In this document: piece by piece, positions 34,977-46,330 of the stretch
Numbering within the stretch: the first letter of the stretch is position 1
How the letters are laid out: every line of letters starts with the position of its first letter
Source of the DNA: Blastomyces gilchristii SLH14081
Taxonomy: Eukaryota > Ascomycota > Eurotiomycetes > Onygenales > Ajellomycetaceae
Assembly (NCBI RefSeq): GCF_000003855.2
Contig: NW_003101680.1
Location: forward strand, 2,045,095 to 2,109,094
Direction: 5' to 3'
DNA: 64,000 nucleotides
Notes under the pieces: model-generated
Databases searched by the model: none
Seen by the model: the letters and a program-made list of their open reading frames with translations, nothing else
Told to the model about the DNA's origin: nothing
Translations under genes and position numbers: made by a program

Positions 34977-36075
34977 ATGATTATGCATATCGGATGCGCA
35001 AACCTCTGTTGCGTTATGTTATGGTGTTGCATCTTCAAGAATTTGCTGACCGGAGGGATCATTGGGCCTTATACTTTGCGGGGTGAACAGATCAAGCGTT
35101 GGATAGACCCGGCAGTCAATTTTGAAAGCAAACATCTCATGTGGCTAGATCAGTCGCTGGCGAATGCAGGCTTTGCGCCTCAGCAGCCTTGTGACATGCC
35201 CTCCGCAAGGGCGGCTTACGTGGGCATTGAGCACTGCCCAATCGCGAACTCCTGCCATAAAAGAGTAGTTATATCAGAGGGGAGTCGTTGACTAAAGGCA
35301 CTATTTCGAACAGAAATATGACACGCCCCTAGCTAATGGACGTTTCGTTGTGTCTCGAAAGACATCTCTTGTCTTAGTCGCCATTCGATCTGGCAGTATA
35401 CAATACTTTGAATAGGATTTTGGTCCGTTTCGCTGGTTTCTCCTTTCTCTTCATCTTGCGTCATATCAACCTCTGGGAGCATATGCCTCTACTTGGTTCG
35501 CACAAGCATTGTAGGACTGTTTCAATAACTTGGACACTCTAAAGAGATTTTCAAGAGAGGAGATATATGGCGAGATAAGGGTTTCTTGTGAAGACGAAAC
35601 ATTCCATGGATAGTATCTCTCCCAAACTGGAGGAAAGTCATGGCACTGTTACAGGAAACCGCTCAGATGACGAGGCAAGGCAAGATCCTGACAGGCACTT
35701 GGATATTAAGAATATATGCCGGGTAATTCAATAAATATTGCACTGCTTCACTATCTCTTGTTAGGTTCTGCCCAAAGAATGCCTATGCGCACCGTTGGAT
35801 CATCCATTCGTGCCACAACGGAATAGCACACCGCTCTACTAGGTAGATACCAAACCGTCGGCATCGACTGTGCCAACATGACTTTCGCCATCAACAGCCT
35901 CCTCATTGAAAGCGCACCGCGGAAGTATGCCACAATCGCACCCATCAGCGAAATTCGAGGCTGGTTTTCAAACGTCACTAAACATTCATTGCTAGTGCGA
36001 GTTGGAGTGATGGCCATGATATTTTCTATTGGTGTTAAAACAATAGCAGTAGGAAGAAGTATGCGAAGAACGTAG
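34977..36075 (+). pseudogene. Fragments of a possible decayed gene, unknown family
   Basis: Three separated plus-strand pieces read like protein: GPYTLRGEQIKRWIDPAVNFES and SLANAGFAPQQPCDMPSARAAYVGIEHC (35065-35250); MDSISPKLEESHGTVTGNRSDDEA...DIKNICR (35608-35718), which could splice across GTAATT...GTTAG to VLPKECLCAPLDHPFVPQRNSTPLY; and, in another frame, GRYQTVGIDCANMTFAINSLL through VGVMAMIFSIGVKTIAVGRSMRRT ending in TAG at 36073-36075. A stop and a frame change separate the last two. I do not recognise the family. The composition looks coding, but this could be chance. Confidence 0.3.
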
Positions 36076-37733
36076 CTGATATGGTTACAAAGCATGGTTT
36101 CGATGGTGTTGGTGAGATATCTTTCTGCCATATTCCTTCGATTTTTTTTCCTTCTCTCAATGCTGTGTGGATACATGAAAATGATAAATCTGTTTGCAAA
36201 TTCTAACTGCTTGTATTCCTACTAGTAATTGATTGGAAATACCCCGACGGTAACGAACATAAATACAACAGACCTCGAACTCAAACAAAGGAGCGAGGTT
36301 GACAATTTACCGCTTCTTTTCGGGGAAATAAAAATGCCCTAGACGCCGAATAACTCTCTATCATAGGGCCTGGTGGAAAACCGGTTATGATTTCATATAC
36401 CTCCGCAAAGGGGCCGTCAATTTAATAAGCCGTGACAATGCGGCAGCCCATCATACAAAAGTCAACGGCAGCCTAAAGACAGCTCAGCACTACTTAGATT
36501 ATTGAAGGCGGTCTCCTGAAAAGATCAGCCAAGGTCTCGTTTTCTCCGTGAAGTAAATAATTCACACTAGACCCAAACACAAACTGAACTTCCGAAAAAG
36601 CCTCTTGGGTATCCCATAGTCCATGTTGACTTGGAAAATGGCACAGATGTTACTCCTTCGAACATGATTACCTTCGAAGCAGCCCATATATCCCCGCCTC
36701 CTGTTCCCCTGGTAGTGTCACGAAATACGACCTTTGAGCCTCTCAATGGATTTCGGTGACAGGATGGATTATGCTGTAGTTCAGCTGGTTTTTAGTAAAT
36801 AAAATACCCCGGTCCTCAGGTTCCTCTTCTTCCATATTGCGATCCTTCAACTAATTGACATTCAATTACAATGAACAGTGGTGAGCGCACTGAATACGGC
36901 CGCACCGACTGCCAAGCCCACGATAGAAAAACAATGGACGACATGGAAGCAAGCTGGACACTACTACACAGCCACCAAACCAAGCTGGTCTGGACTTGAG
37001 AGACTACCGACCTAATCACCAGGATGTTGGAGGATATTGTGCGCGAGAAGTTGAGTGGTGCTGAGAGCCTAGGGTCTTGGGCTTTATAATTATGATTGGA
37101 GCTCTGTTGAGGCGATGCAAGAGGAAATGGAGGGAGAGAAGTGAACTTTGGTGGGCAAAGAGGAATGCTGGTAGAATGTTATCCTACTTGAAGGGAGTTT
37201 ATGTTGGTTGGTTGGATATTTCTCATATTTTCCCTTTCTTTGTCTCCCTTCCTTTTACCTGCTCTATTCTGGCGGGGGAGGATATTATTCCGTTAGCATC
37301 ATTTCTTTTGCATAGCTGAGACGGTAAGGTTTTTAGAATCTTTCTTTTATTTCTGCTGCATTTGCTCAGATGTTTTGAAAAGTCAATGGTTTGATGATTG
37401 TAATTCTTATAGATAAGATTGATAGTATAAAAGATGTTTCACTGAAGAGCAACAAAGCAGTGCACACATCTGTTCAGCTTGATGTAGACAAATCATGTAG
37501 ATAGTATTCTTGTCTTCAAGTGTTGTTGCTGAGATCTCATCTACTACTTTTCTTCAACACAACTTCACACCTGAAAATTAATACTGCTTCATTAGAATAT
37601 AGAGTCATCATCCATTTTTGTTCCTCTTCTTGTTTCATGTCTTTTCTTTTGTTCCTGAAACAGATTGCCTCTAGCTAATGATCATCTGTATCAAACAAAA
37701 AGAACCTGTGAAGTTCTGATCAAGAAGTGGAGG
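36076..37733. other. Intergenic, no gene recognised
   Basis: About 1.65 kb with only short ORFs lacking domain features. AT-rich and TC-rich towards the right. Confidence 0.4.
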
Positions 37734-38349
37734 ATGATTCTTACCCCTGCCAGTCTTCGCACAGAGTTAAGAGCACGACAAATCAGAAAGAGCATTGTGA
37801 GTATCATTTTTTATACAGCTTGCATCTGAATTTGCAGCCAGAGGATTCTTGTCCCTCCAAGCTGATACTCTGCTATATCTCATACATAGGCAAAGGCAAA
37901 AGAACGCCGTGACAACCCCAAGAAAGAATTCTGGCTCAAGAAGGTCATAGTAAACTTCTGGCTTCCGTTGAGTAGCAAAATCCCCTTTGTGAACTCCATC
38001 AAGGAAAAGGTTTGCATTCCTCGCTCTCCAGTCGTTGGGATTCCACGCCTAGGTGTTATATATAAGTTCTGACCAACTTATTTGCCTGAAGCATCGCGAG
38101 AGACGAGCTGCCAGAGGCCCATTCCAGCCAACCCCGATGCCGCTTGAACATGGCTTCGCTTACGCATATGCGACCCAAAATGCCCCTGACCAAGACCCTG
38201 ATACCGACAGGTACAGCGAGGAAAGTGGAAGAGACAGTTTGGTTTCAGATACGTCGTCTGTGAGGGAAGACATGTTCCACCTGGACGGGTTTGATATTGT
38301 GGGCAACTGGAGAGAATTCGAGAGACGAATGGGTGCTAGTTATAATTAA
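37734..38349 (+). CDS. Small unrecognised protein, three exons
   Basis: Exons 37734-37796, 37890-38009 and 38092-38349 give 146 aa, all junctions in phase 0. The N-terminal half is very basic (RTELRARQIRKSI-AKAKERRDNPKKEFWLKKVIVNFWLPL), followed by SSKIPFVNSIKEK-HRERRAARGPFQPTP. The C-terminal half is acidic and Ser-rich (DQDPDTDRYSEESGRDSLVSDTSSVRED) and ends FHLDGFDIVGNWREFERRMGASYN. An alternative acceptor near 37840 opens a different short frame that stops at 37912. Function unknown, no domain recognised. The charge segregation and clean splices make a real gene likely. Start and first intron are the least certain parts. Confidence 0.55.
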
Positions 38350-39408
38350 CTACGACATCTTTGGAGAGATGGGTGTTCCTGTACGCTTCCCCAATTTCTC
38401 CCTATTAAACAGAATAATATGAGACGGAGACAGACACATGTTAATGTGTGCCTAGGGGTATAAAACAGCTTGGGAATTGGACTGTTGGCATGCTCGCATA
38501 AGAACCACTTTTCTGGAACAGGCACATTGTTTTGTTTTGAGAGAGGTTGATCATCATAGTATTGGCAATGATGGGGTGATTTCCTCGTGGTGAGAGAGGA
38601 AAGGAAAATGGGAAACGTATTGACTTGAAGTATGCATTGTGCAGCACATACTTTGGAACAGAGAAATTGAATTTGAGGTATATGGATAAGAGGTTTTTTT
38701 GAGGCATGGAGAGTTTCCGGGCTTGGCAATAAATAACACGTAGGATATGTGCAGATAATGAATGACGATAACCAGCCCAGTATTATAACTATTGCGATGG
38801 CAATCTTCCCGTCGCAAACAGGAGGCATGCGGATGTCGTGATGTCGTGATGTTGTGATGTCGTGATGTCGTGATGTCGTGATGTCGTGATGTCGTGATCG
38901 TCGTGATTGTCGTTGATGGATGGATCCGCCGACTCTGGACTCTGCAGGAGCCGAGAAGAAGTCCAAAATAGCGTGGCACAGGATCACCTTACCTAAGCGC
39001 TGACTACGCTGATCTTCCTCAACTAGTTCTCTCTCCATGAATCACGCTTGACCACACTGCACTGTTCCTCCACTTGCATGCTAATTCCGCCCGTCTTCGC
39101 CGAAACAACGCATCTTTCGGCCTGATCCGACCTGCATAAACGCTCTTCTGCACATACTTCCCAACTCTGCCACTCTTTCCTTTATATACCCCTCCCCATC
39201 CCGCCCGTGTTCCCCGCTCTCCCGATACCGCTTTAGACCGCCACCACCTAACTCCCTCGCTTTATCAACGCTGCATCCCGCCCTCAAATAAATTCACTGC
39301 AAACGAGATAGATTAGTTAATCCTTACGGTTAAATCTACCCTGCGGAGCCGCGAGGCCAAGTTCTCCAGAAGCGGTTCCAGCCATCAAATATCCAGCAGT
39401 TCGTCGAG
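38350..39408. other. Intergenic with an 8-bp tandem repeat
   Basis: A 230-aa minus ORF and its shadows exist only because the 8-bp tandem array is open in several frames. The right part, after about 39050, is CT-rich and forms the UBC8 promoter. Confidence 0.5.
38832..38895. repeat. (GATGTCGT)8 minisatellite
   Basis: Eight tandem copies of GATGTCGT, the third with one change (GATGTTGT), followed by degenerate units to about 38915. Confidence 0.95.
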
Positions 39409-40588
39409 ATGAGTAGTCCAAAGCGGAGGATCGAGACAGATGTAAGTCCAGATTTGGAGAGATATGGTGTGATAAGTATTATGTCCTCCTTGGAGATATT
39501 GTGACTGACTACCTGGGTGTTTTTCTTTGTTCCTACAGGTGATGAAGTATGCTGCCTTATATCCCATGCTGCTTGTGAAACAGAAACTAACCAAGGTTAC
39601 AGGATGTATGCTATTCCCGTGACTATGATTACAAGCTTTATATCTGCGAGATAGTTTCTCTTGATATCCGAAGATGATATCTAGAGTAGTAGTTTCGGGG
39701 TGCTAACAAATAGCCCAGGTTGATGAGTGACTATGAGGTCACACTTGTTAACGACAACAGTGAGTGCAACTAGTCATTTATCTTAGTATATGAAGATCAT
39801 ATGTTGCTAACGTAACTTAACATTTCTGTTATAGTGTATGTAATATAACCTTCGTATCCCCTAACCCATCGCTCGTTGTTGAATCGTTGGCGGTACCCCG
39901 GGCAAGATTGACTCAGCTACCGAATTTAGGCAAGAGTTCTACGTACGATTCAAGGGACCGGAAGAGAGTGCGTATTAGCCTCGATTGGATATATGGCGTT
40001 ACCGGACTAACAACCTTTCAGCACCATTCGAGGGCGGGCTCTGGAAAATCCATGTGGAACTACCCGATCAGTACCCATACAAGAGTCCGAGCATCGGCTT
40101 CGTGAACCGAATTTACCATCCTAATATTGATGAGCTGTGAGACTTTACACCCACTCAAAAATCACCTTTTAGCACCATCTAATTGGACGGTTAGGTCTGG
40201 TTCGGTATGTCTGGATGTAATCAACCAAACATGGTCACCCATGTACGACATGATCAATATATTCGAAGTCTTCCTCCCACAGCTCCTCCGATATCCTAAC
40301 CCATCAGATCCCCTAAACGGGGATGCTGCCGCCGTGTTGATGCGAGATCCAAAGAAATATGAGGCCAGGGTGCGAGGTATGATAGGAAGTTAATCGCTAG
40401 TCTCATCCAAAAGTTGCGGAAGCTAATAAAAATCTCCTTTTTGTGGGGTAGAATATGTCGCCAAGTACGCGAGCAAAGATGCAGCGGATGAAGCTGGCGA
40501 GGACTCGGAATCAGATGACGAACTGAGCTCGGTTGGCAGTTACATGTCCGGGAATGAGGAGCCCGCTGGAGAAATGGACGACGTATGA
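39409..40588 (+). CDS. ubc8: Ubiquitin-conjugating enzyme E2 of the UBC8/UBE2H type, with two micro-exons
   Basis: Nine exons: 39409-39441, 39539-39546, 39603-39605 (3 nt), 39719-39759, 39835 (1 nt), 39930-39967, 40022-40136, 40195-40376, 40452-40588. They give 185 aa. The protein reads [35 protein letters not shown]; Met15 and Met29 each need a micro-exon. UBC core: [23 protein letters not shown] at 74-76, active-site Cys85 in [15 protein letters not shown], and [12 protein letters not shown]. The C-terminal tail is acidic ([14 protein letters not shown]), as in UBC8/UBE2H. Yeast Ubc8 works with the GID/CTLH E3 to degrade gluconeogenic enzymes. Without the micro-exons, Met15 would be skipped and MQE at 29-31 would be lost or the frame broken. 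Confidence 0.93.
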
Positions 40589-43000
40589 TGGCCATACCTT
40601 CTTCTCTAAAACGCCGGACCGAGCTTTTGCATATGTGTGTTTGGAGCTCTTGGACATGGAAGACACAGGGTATACCTCGATTTCGTAGTTTTGCCCCCGA
40701 CTAGGGCTGCTACCCGGCGTTAATTCAGGAGTTCGACTCAAACAGCGGATTGATTTAACCCACCTTCTTCATCATGGCTGGGAAATAATATTATATTTTA
40801 AATGAACGGGGATATCAAGTGCAGGGTACAGACAACATTATGTTCAACATTTACTTCGACGAGTTGTTCCCGGGGCGCCGTTTTTCAATCTTTCTAGCAG
40901 GACGGGGCCTGGTACTCTAAGCAGCATATTCATATTCTTCTTTGTTTTTGTTTGTGTGTTTCTATCGTCTTATTCTTTTTCTCCACAAGGCGTTGTTTCT
41001 CTGGACCTCCTCATTTTTATTTTTATTTTTCTGAATAAATTCGTTTTACCTGTGTTGTCTGGTTCCTCTCATGATTTGGTTTCACAATGTGCCTTTTTTT
41101 TCCGACTTAGCTAGCATATGATAGCTGTCTATATCTCTCTCCGCTCTTCCCAACATGTTTACATACAGCTTGCTCTACTTTTCTTTTGACCACTCCCTGC
41201 GAAACCTGAAATATCCGGTTATCTTCATATTAGGTGACCAGACTCTTCCATGCTGCCACAGCAACCAAAAACTGTGTCCGACATGAAATCCAACCTCAGC
41301 ACCAACAAAAACGGACAGTCTGGATATGGCGAAAGCAGACAAATAATTATTTCACAGCATCATTCATACAGACCTCCCGTCGAAACCCAATTCTAGATAA
41401 CCTCCACAGATCCCAAACCAACCAACCACTCACAAATTTCCCCTTCTGCCTAAGTGCCTTCTGCGTAAGTGCAAGATTTGAGGTCAACCCCCCTTCACTT
41501 GACCATCTAGGCAGGCCCCTTTGATACAAAACAAACAAAGGAGGCCCATATACCCCACGCGAAAAAAACGAAACGAAAACTTCAAAGCATAAACTAGTGC
41601 CCCTGATAGTCCCCGTTGCTAGAAATATACTAATGTCCAAACCCCACCACCCCCCTTCGAAATATTCAATCAACTATTGGACCAACTGTGCAGCAGGCAC
41701 TTTATGCAACCCACCATCAAACCGCGGCGGAAGCACGGTAGATGTGCCATTCCCCAGCAGCCCTAAGAGCGAGGTTTGCAGCGCCTGATGTGCCAGGTTC
41801 GTCAGATGATGCAGAATTACCAGGCTTAACAAACGTAATTAATTCATTAAATATTTCATCCAGCTACTTTAATCTGTCATCCTACACATAACATGACAAG
41901 GTGTTGTGATATCCAGAGTCAGAACAAAATATTGAATGGAGCATGACTTGTCTGATATATCGCCCCATATTTTATTCTGCTTTTAAAATATTTGAACTCG
42001 TAAATATACAATAGAATGCAACAATGTAAGGAGATTAAGGAAATGAGAAGATATATGATTAAGATATGAGATCGGGAGACAGCCCACAGAGATTTTGAAC
42101 AGAAAAGAAAATATAAGAAGGGAATGAAGAGATAAAGGATATAAATATAGCCGAACCAAACACTGCCACTCCTGTCTTTTTCTCAGTATACTTAGCCTTG
42201 GCTCCTTTTTGTCTAGCCCTATTCTTTTAGACTGGAGTTCAATCAACAACACAAGCCACAATAAAGGAAAAAAAAAAAAATATTTAATAGAGGGAAAAAA
42301 AAAAAAAAAAGAAAAAGGGGGGGGGGGGGGGGGGGTTCTTCCCCATCCCTTTTAATGAAGTACTACCACTCACAAGCGGTGGATTTTGTGTAAATAGGAT
42401 GCAAAGAAAGGAAGCTGATGTGGTTGTATAAGGATATTTGGTTGTCGCATGGAGGACAATGCGAACGGATATATGTGCGTGACTGAAATGTTGACAGCTT
42501 AATAAGACAAAACGAATGGGAATATCACCCGGAAAAAGAATTTAAAAAAGGAAATGGGGATAAAATGAAGGCTTTGGCCAGCCAAGAAGATGCGGTGCAA
42601 TTCAAATAGCCTTTGGGACACGGAATGTGTAGTAGGCAGGGGAAAAAATGTGACGCTCGCGTTCTAGAGGGGAAGACAAGAATAAGCTTCGAGCGGATAT
42701 CGGTTTCAGGTCCAGTTAGGAGTTATGTCGGAACATTTGTATATCAACCATAGAGGGATTTTCTTCTTGAAAGAACATAAAATTGGTTCCCAGGATATTC
42801 GAGCAGAGCGTGCTGTCGTTGGTGACGGAGATCCGGCAATCGAGTCCGAGCACGCTTTCATGGACCGAGTAAGGGGAGGTTCTGAGCGGGCTTTTGCTTG
42901 ATGGGTGATGTTGTTTCAATCGATGAATATAGTATCCGCCTGTTAGCTCCATCCAGCTCCTTGTTTGTCCGTACATGGATTTCGCCTTTCAGCTGGCTGT
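40589..43000. other. Long intergenic region with homopolymer tracts
   Basis: 3' flanks of ubc8 and the LAMTOR-type gene (convergent). Short ORFs only. At 42270-42335 lies an unusual low-complexity block: A13, A15-like runs, then a run of 19 G. An 86-aa minus ORF (42976-42716) directly downstream of the LAMTOR stop is not supported as coding. Confidence 0.45.
42317..42335. repeat. Poly-G run of 19
   Basis: Nineteen consecutive G on the plus strand right after A-rich runs. Such a run could form a G-quadruplex or be of uncertain length because of sequencing. Confidence 0.85.
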
Positions 43001-43832
43001 TCAATCGATAACCAAAACCGCAAATATATCCTTGGATTCGTCTTTTCCGTTCTCAGTATTTATACCAAGCCTGGTCTTTTTACCCCTCCTCGCCGTCATA
43101 ACAACTTCTCCCCATTGTTTCGGTACATTTGAGAGGTTGACGTCATTTGTTGGTGGTAGTGGCGCATAGCGCAGTTTCCCAAATTCTCCCGGAGCTGGTG
43201 ACGCAGCTCGTCTAATGCTATCTGCTTGGCTTTCAGTTTTCTGCTCTTGTGCTGGAGATTGAGGCTCTTCCGTTGTTGATGATGTTGCGGTCTGGTGGCT
43301 CGCTGCTCGCGATGAAGATGCGGTGGTCGTATGTATCGACGAAGGCGCAGGTCTGGGCGGGTGGGGGCTTTGCAAGGCCCAGATATCAATCACGGAACTA
43401 GTGGGTAATGGTAATGATGATTAGCTGAAGAGATCATGTGCTGGTATGGTGGCATTGATTTGCGTTGCCAAAGAGGGCGGATTATATATATCTGAGTTAC
43501 TTAAAGGCGCAAACTTACTCCGATGTGCGTTGGCATATTGCCTCTAGGGCTTCTCGTTCGCGTTTCAAGGATTCTGGGTCGGGTCCCTGGCGATGGGCAG
43601 ATCCAACAGCGCCGTACCCATAGCCTGACTGGTACAGGTCATCGTCAAGCAACCGTGATGATTCAGACTACAAAACATGTCAGTGAAATTAAATGGAGGG
43701 TGAACTCGACACAGGAGGCTTCTTCGCTGCCAGCCATCACAAGGCAAAAACGAGACAAAAAAAGGAGAAAGGACTGCTTACGTCGTGGCTGTCCCGGCCA
43801 CCCCGACCCAGGCAAGACGCGCAAATGCCCAT
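43001..43832 (-). CDS. LAMTOR1/Meh1(Ego1)-like lipid-anchored scaffold of the EGO/Ragulator complex
   Basis: Exons 43832-43782, 43667-43519 and 43397-43001 give 198 aa. The N terminus MGICASCLGRG has Gly2 for N-myristoylation and Cys4/Cys7 for palmitoylation, the dual anchor of LAMTOR1 and Meh1. It is followed by SESSRLLDDDLYQSGYGYG, the conserved LAMTOR head, then a helix (DPESLKREREALEAICQRTSDSVIDIW) with its end encoded after intron 2. The rest is Ser/Pro/Thr-rich, then GKLRYAPLPPTNDV. Family role: holds the Rag GTPases on the vacuole membrane and relays amino-acid status to TORC1. The short basal length and disordered C-terminal half are common in fungi. Transcribed convergently with ubc8. 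Confidence 0.85.
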
Positions 43833-44701
43833 GTATTGCGATCTAGTTTGCGACTCAACAACGTGGATGTGTATTTGATACTCGACCTCGCAATCGAGCA
43901 ATCGAGGGGTAGACAGACGTGAGAAGTGGCAGGTTATATGGTAATAACAGGGGTGCTAGGTAGGCGAGAAGGCTGAACGTAAAGTCATCGAGCCGTCAGA
44001 ATGTGCGGCATCTGCATATGGCGGCGGGAGTAGAAGACCCGGATAGTTGTGATGAGGTTGTACTGTAGATGCGAAAGTTGAAGGCTGGAAATTGATGAAT
44101 TGGCAGCGACACAAACCAGCATGCTGCCAAGCCTGCCAAGCCAGTCTTGTGGCCAATCACCAGCCTGGATTTGTTGATCTGGTATTGGTATTCTACCTCC
44201 CGAGCACAGAGCGTATTATACGCCTCAGTCTGGTACGAACTCCATGGATTAACGCTGTGAGCAGTCTACTCGTTCTTTTTGTACACAGTCACAGATTTCA
44301 GTCAAAAATACACTTATTCAGCAAAAATACCCTGGTTTTGATCATTACAAGCAAAAATACAGATGATATTTTTGAAAATGAATGAGTAATCAAGATTTGA
44401 CTTTTCTAGTGTTTTTAGTGTCAATCAGAGGTGAAAAGTGGAGCCGTCTAACTAAATGAGGTAAAGAATATCTGCTTCAAAAAGAATTGTCCATTTGTCT
44501 GTTAAGATTCTGACCAAAATAGTAGCATCTATAACTACCCACTCCGTACAAAAAGAGTACGAACGCACCGAACAGGCCCTAAGGGGACAATAATGGCTTG
44601 CCCGTAGAGTCTATACATACCAGGTTGAGTCTACGAATAGGTTCTACGGAAAAGAGTCAGTTATCATTCATTACTGTGAGATGAAAATTAACTAACAATT
44701 G

Positions 44702-44857
44702 ACGTATTCACCACGAAATTGATTTCACCACACCACTACCTAGATCGATTTGAGAAAATACATTTGGTGTTTATTGGTCTTAGGCGTACTCTCTCATGAG
44801 TGTAGAGACACAAAGTGATCCAGGTTGTGGTGTGATCAATTTCGTGGTGAAATACGT
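44702..44857. mobile_element. MITE-like foldback element with about 30-bp terminal inverted repeats
   Basis: The left end (44702-44736) reads ACGTATTCACCACGAAATTGAT then TTCACCACACCAC. The right end (44827-44857) reverse-complemented reads ACGTATTTCACCACGAAATT then GATCACACCAC. The two differ by small indels only. The 156-bp unit is AT-rich and has no coding capacity. No perfect target-site duplication is obvious; left flank AACTAACAATTG, right flank TAGATAAAGG. Confidence 0.7.
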
Positions 44858-45360
44858 TAGATAAAGGCAGAGAGACTTTGAATCCAGACTCCTCTAGCAG
44901 ATATACACTGTCAATTTTGAGGATAAATGGGTACTATTATTATTATTATCTTATAACTACCACAGTAAAGCCCTGGACAGTGTCTGATTTTTATATTTAA
45001 GCTGCACGGGAGATCTGAGCCCAGCCCCACAAAACATGCTCTTAGGGCAGCGATATGAGCGGCAGAGATTTTTAATATATTTATAACTATACGACCGAGA
45101 GTTTCCTGTGACAAATGCGGGGACAGACCGTTCGAACAACAACTCTCAACCTACTACTACAGATCATGCCGTGTCAGTGCTTAATTCGACTTGACCAGGC
45201 GTTCCATTTAATTTGCTTTTCTCCACACGTTTACTCGCGCGGTCGTTTTTATTTCCCGTTCGTGCGACGCTACCCTGCCGCAATACGATAAAACAGGCCT
45301 AGATAAAATGAGCAAATGAATCAGTGTGCCGGACGGACTGGTTGTTCTCGCTTCAAACAG

Positions 45361-45425
45361 TTCTTTTTCTTTTCTTTTCTTTCTTGCTTTCTTGCTTTCT
45401 TTCTTTCTTTTTTTTTTTTTTTCTT
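45361..45425. repeat. CT-rich simple sequence (CTTT)n
   Basis: About 60 bases of pyrimidine-only sequence, mostly TTCTTTC units ending in T15. Confidence 0.85.
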
Positions 45426-46330
45426 TTATCCGTTCCAACATATATATTCTCTGACCATATTACCCGTTCAATCAGTGATTCAATCCATTAACGGACCCAC
45501 GTCCATGCAGCTGAAGCTCATAAACATTTGGCATGCCATTTGGGTCTGCTCTCGCCCATTTCTTAGCTCGTATCAAGCCCCACGTTGACTTTTCTTTTGA
45601 CATCGAGTGACCGGGTTTCCTATGGACCTTGCGCTTTGCAACCTCAACCCCGGCCTGCTACGATCAATGGAAATCAAAGCGGCCTGAAGACCTTGCCTTG
45701 ATCTGGTGTCAAGGTCCGTGAATCCCTACGCTGTAGTCAACCCCAGGTCCTTGGGTTGATAATTCTGCACGTCAAGCCTACCTAGCCGCTCATGGTTCCC
45801 AGCCGGCCCCTGTCAATCAGTGGCTTTGCTGAAGATGGCCTCTTGCTGAGATTCGTCCTTTTCATCTTCTCCTGATCCGTTAGCGCATCCTTGATGTCGC
45901 CCTCTCATATAAGTGTGAGTGTGACCGTGGGATTGTCTCACATATATACCTTGGTAAACCAACCTGTGCATCCTGCGAAGATGCTCCAAGCCTGCCCACT
46001 GTGTACAACCCCCGCGGAAGAAAGTATTAGCCGATAACGTCCTCAAGCCCAAATCCAATCAATCCCCTGGGTGTTTTATCTGCTCAATTTATTCCGGTAT
46101 CCCCATGGTGTGGCGTCCTATCCATGTATTTGTTTATGTACCCCTCTTGACAGGCTCTCGTTGCCTTCAACCAAGAGCCTGAAAGTGATAATATAAGAAG
46201 CATTGCCACTCTCGTACGAGATTTCATGACTCTGATCTTTCCTAAATTATCAAGTCTATCCACGCATATCTCCGCCCTTATAAAAAAAGAAAAATCCTAC
46301 CATATCTTTTTGACAGACGAGGTTTTGGCA

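Larger units (their letters stand above)
43833..46330. other. Gene-poor 2.5-kb interval with a foldback element
   Basis: LAMTOR-type gene promoter, then sequence without recognisable genes. A MITE-like inverted-repeat element lies at 44702-44857. A CT-rich (CTTT)n tract runs from about 45360 to 45425. Confidence 0.5.

Noticed and set aside
38346..39038. 230-aa minus ORF with TSRHHDITTSRHHD repeats
   Set aside because: Created by the GATGTCGT tandem array, open in several frames at once.
42716..42976. 86-aa minus ORF after the LAMTOR-type gene
   Set aside because: Separated by a stop from the LAMTOR frame and no splice links it; likely 3' UTR.
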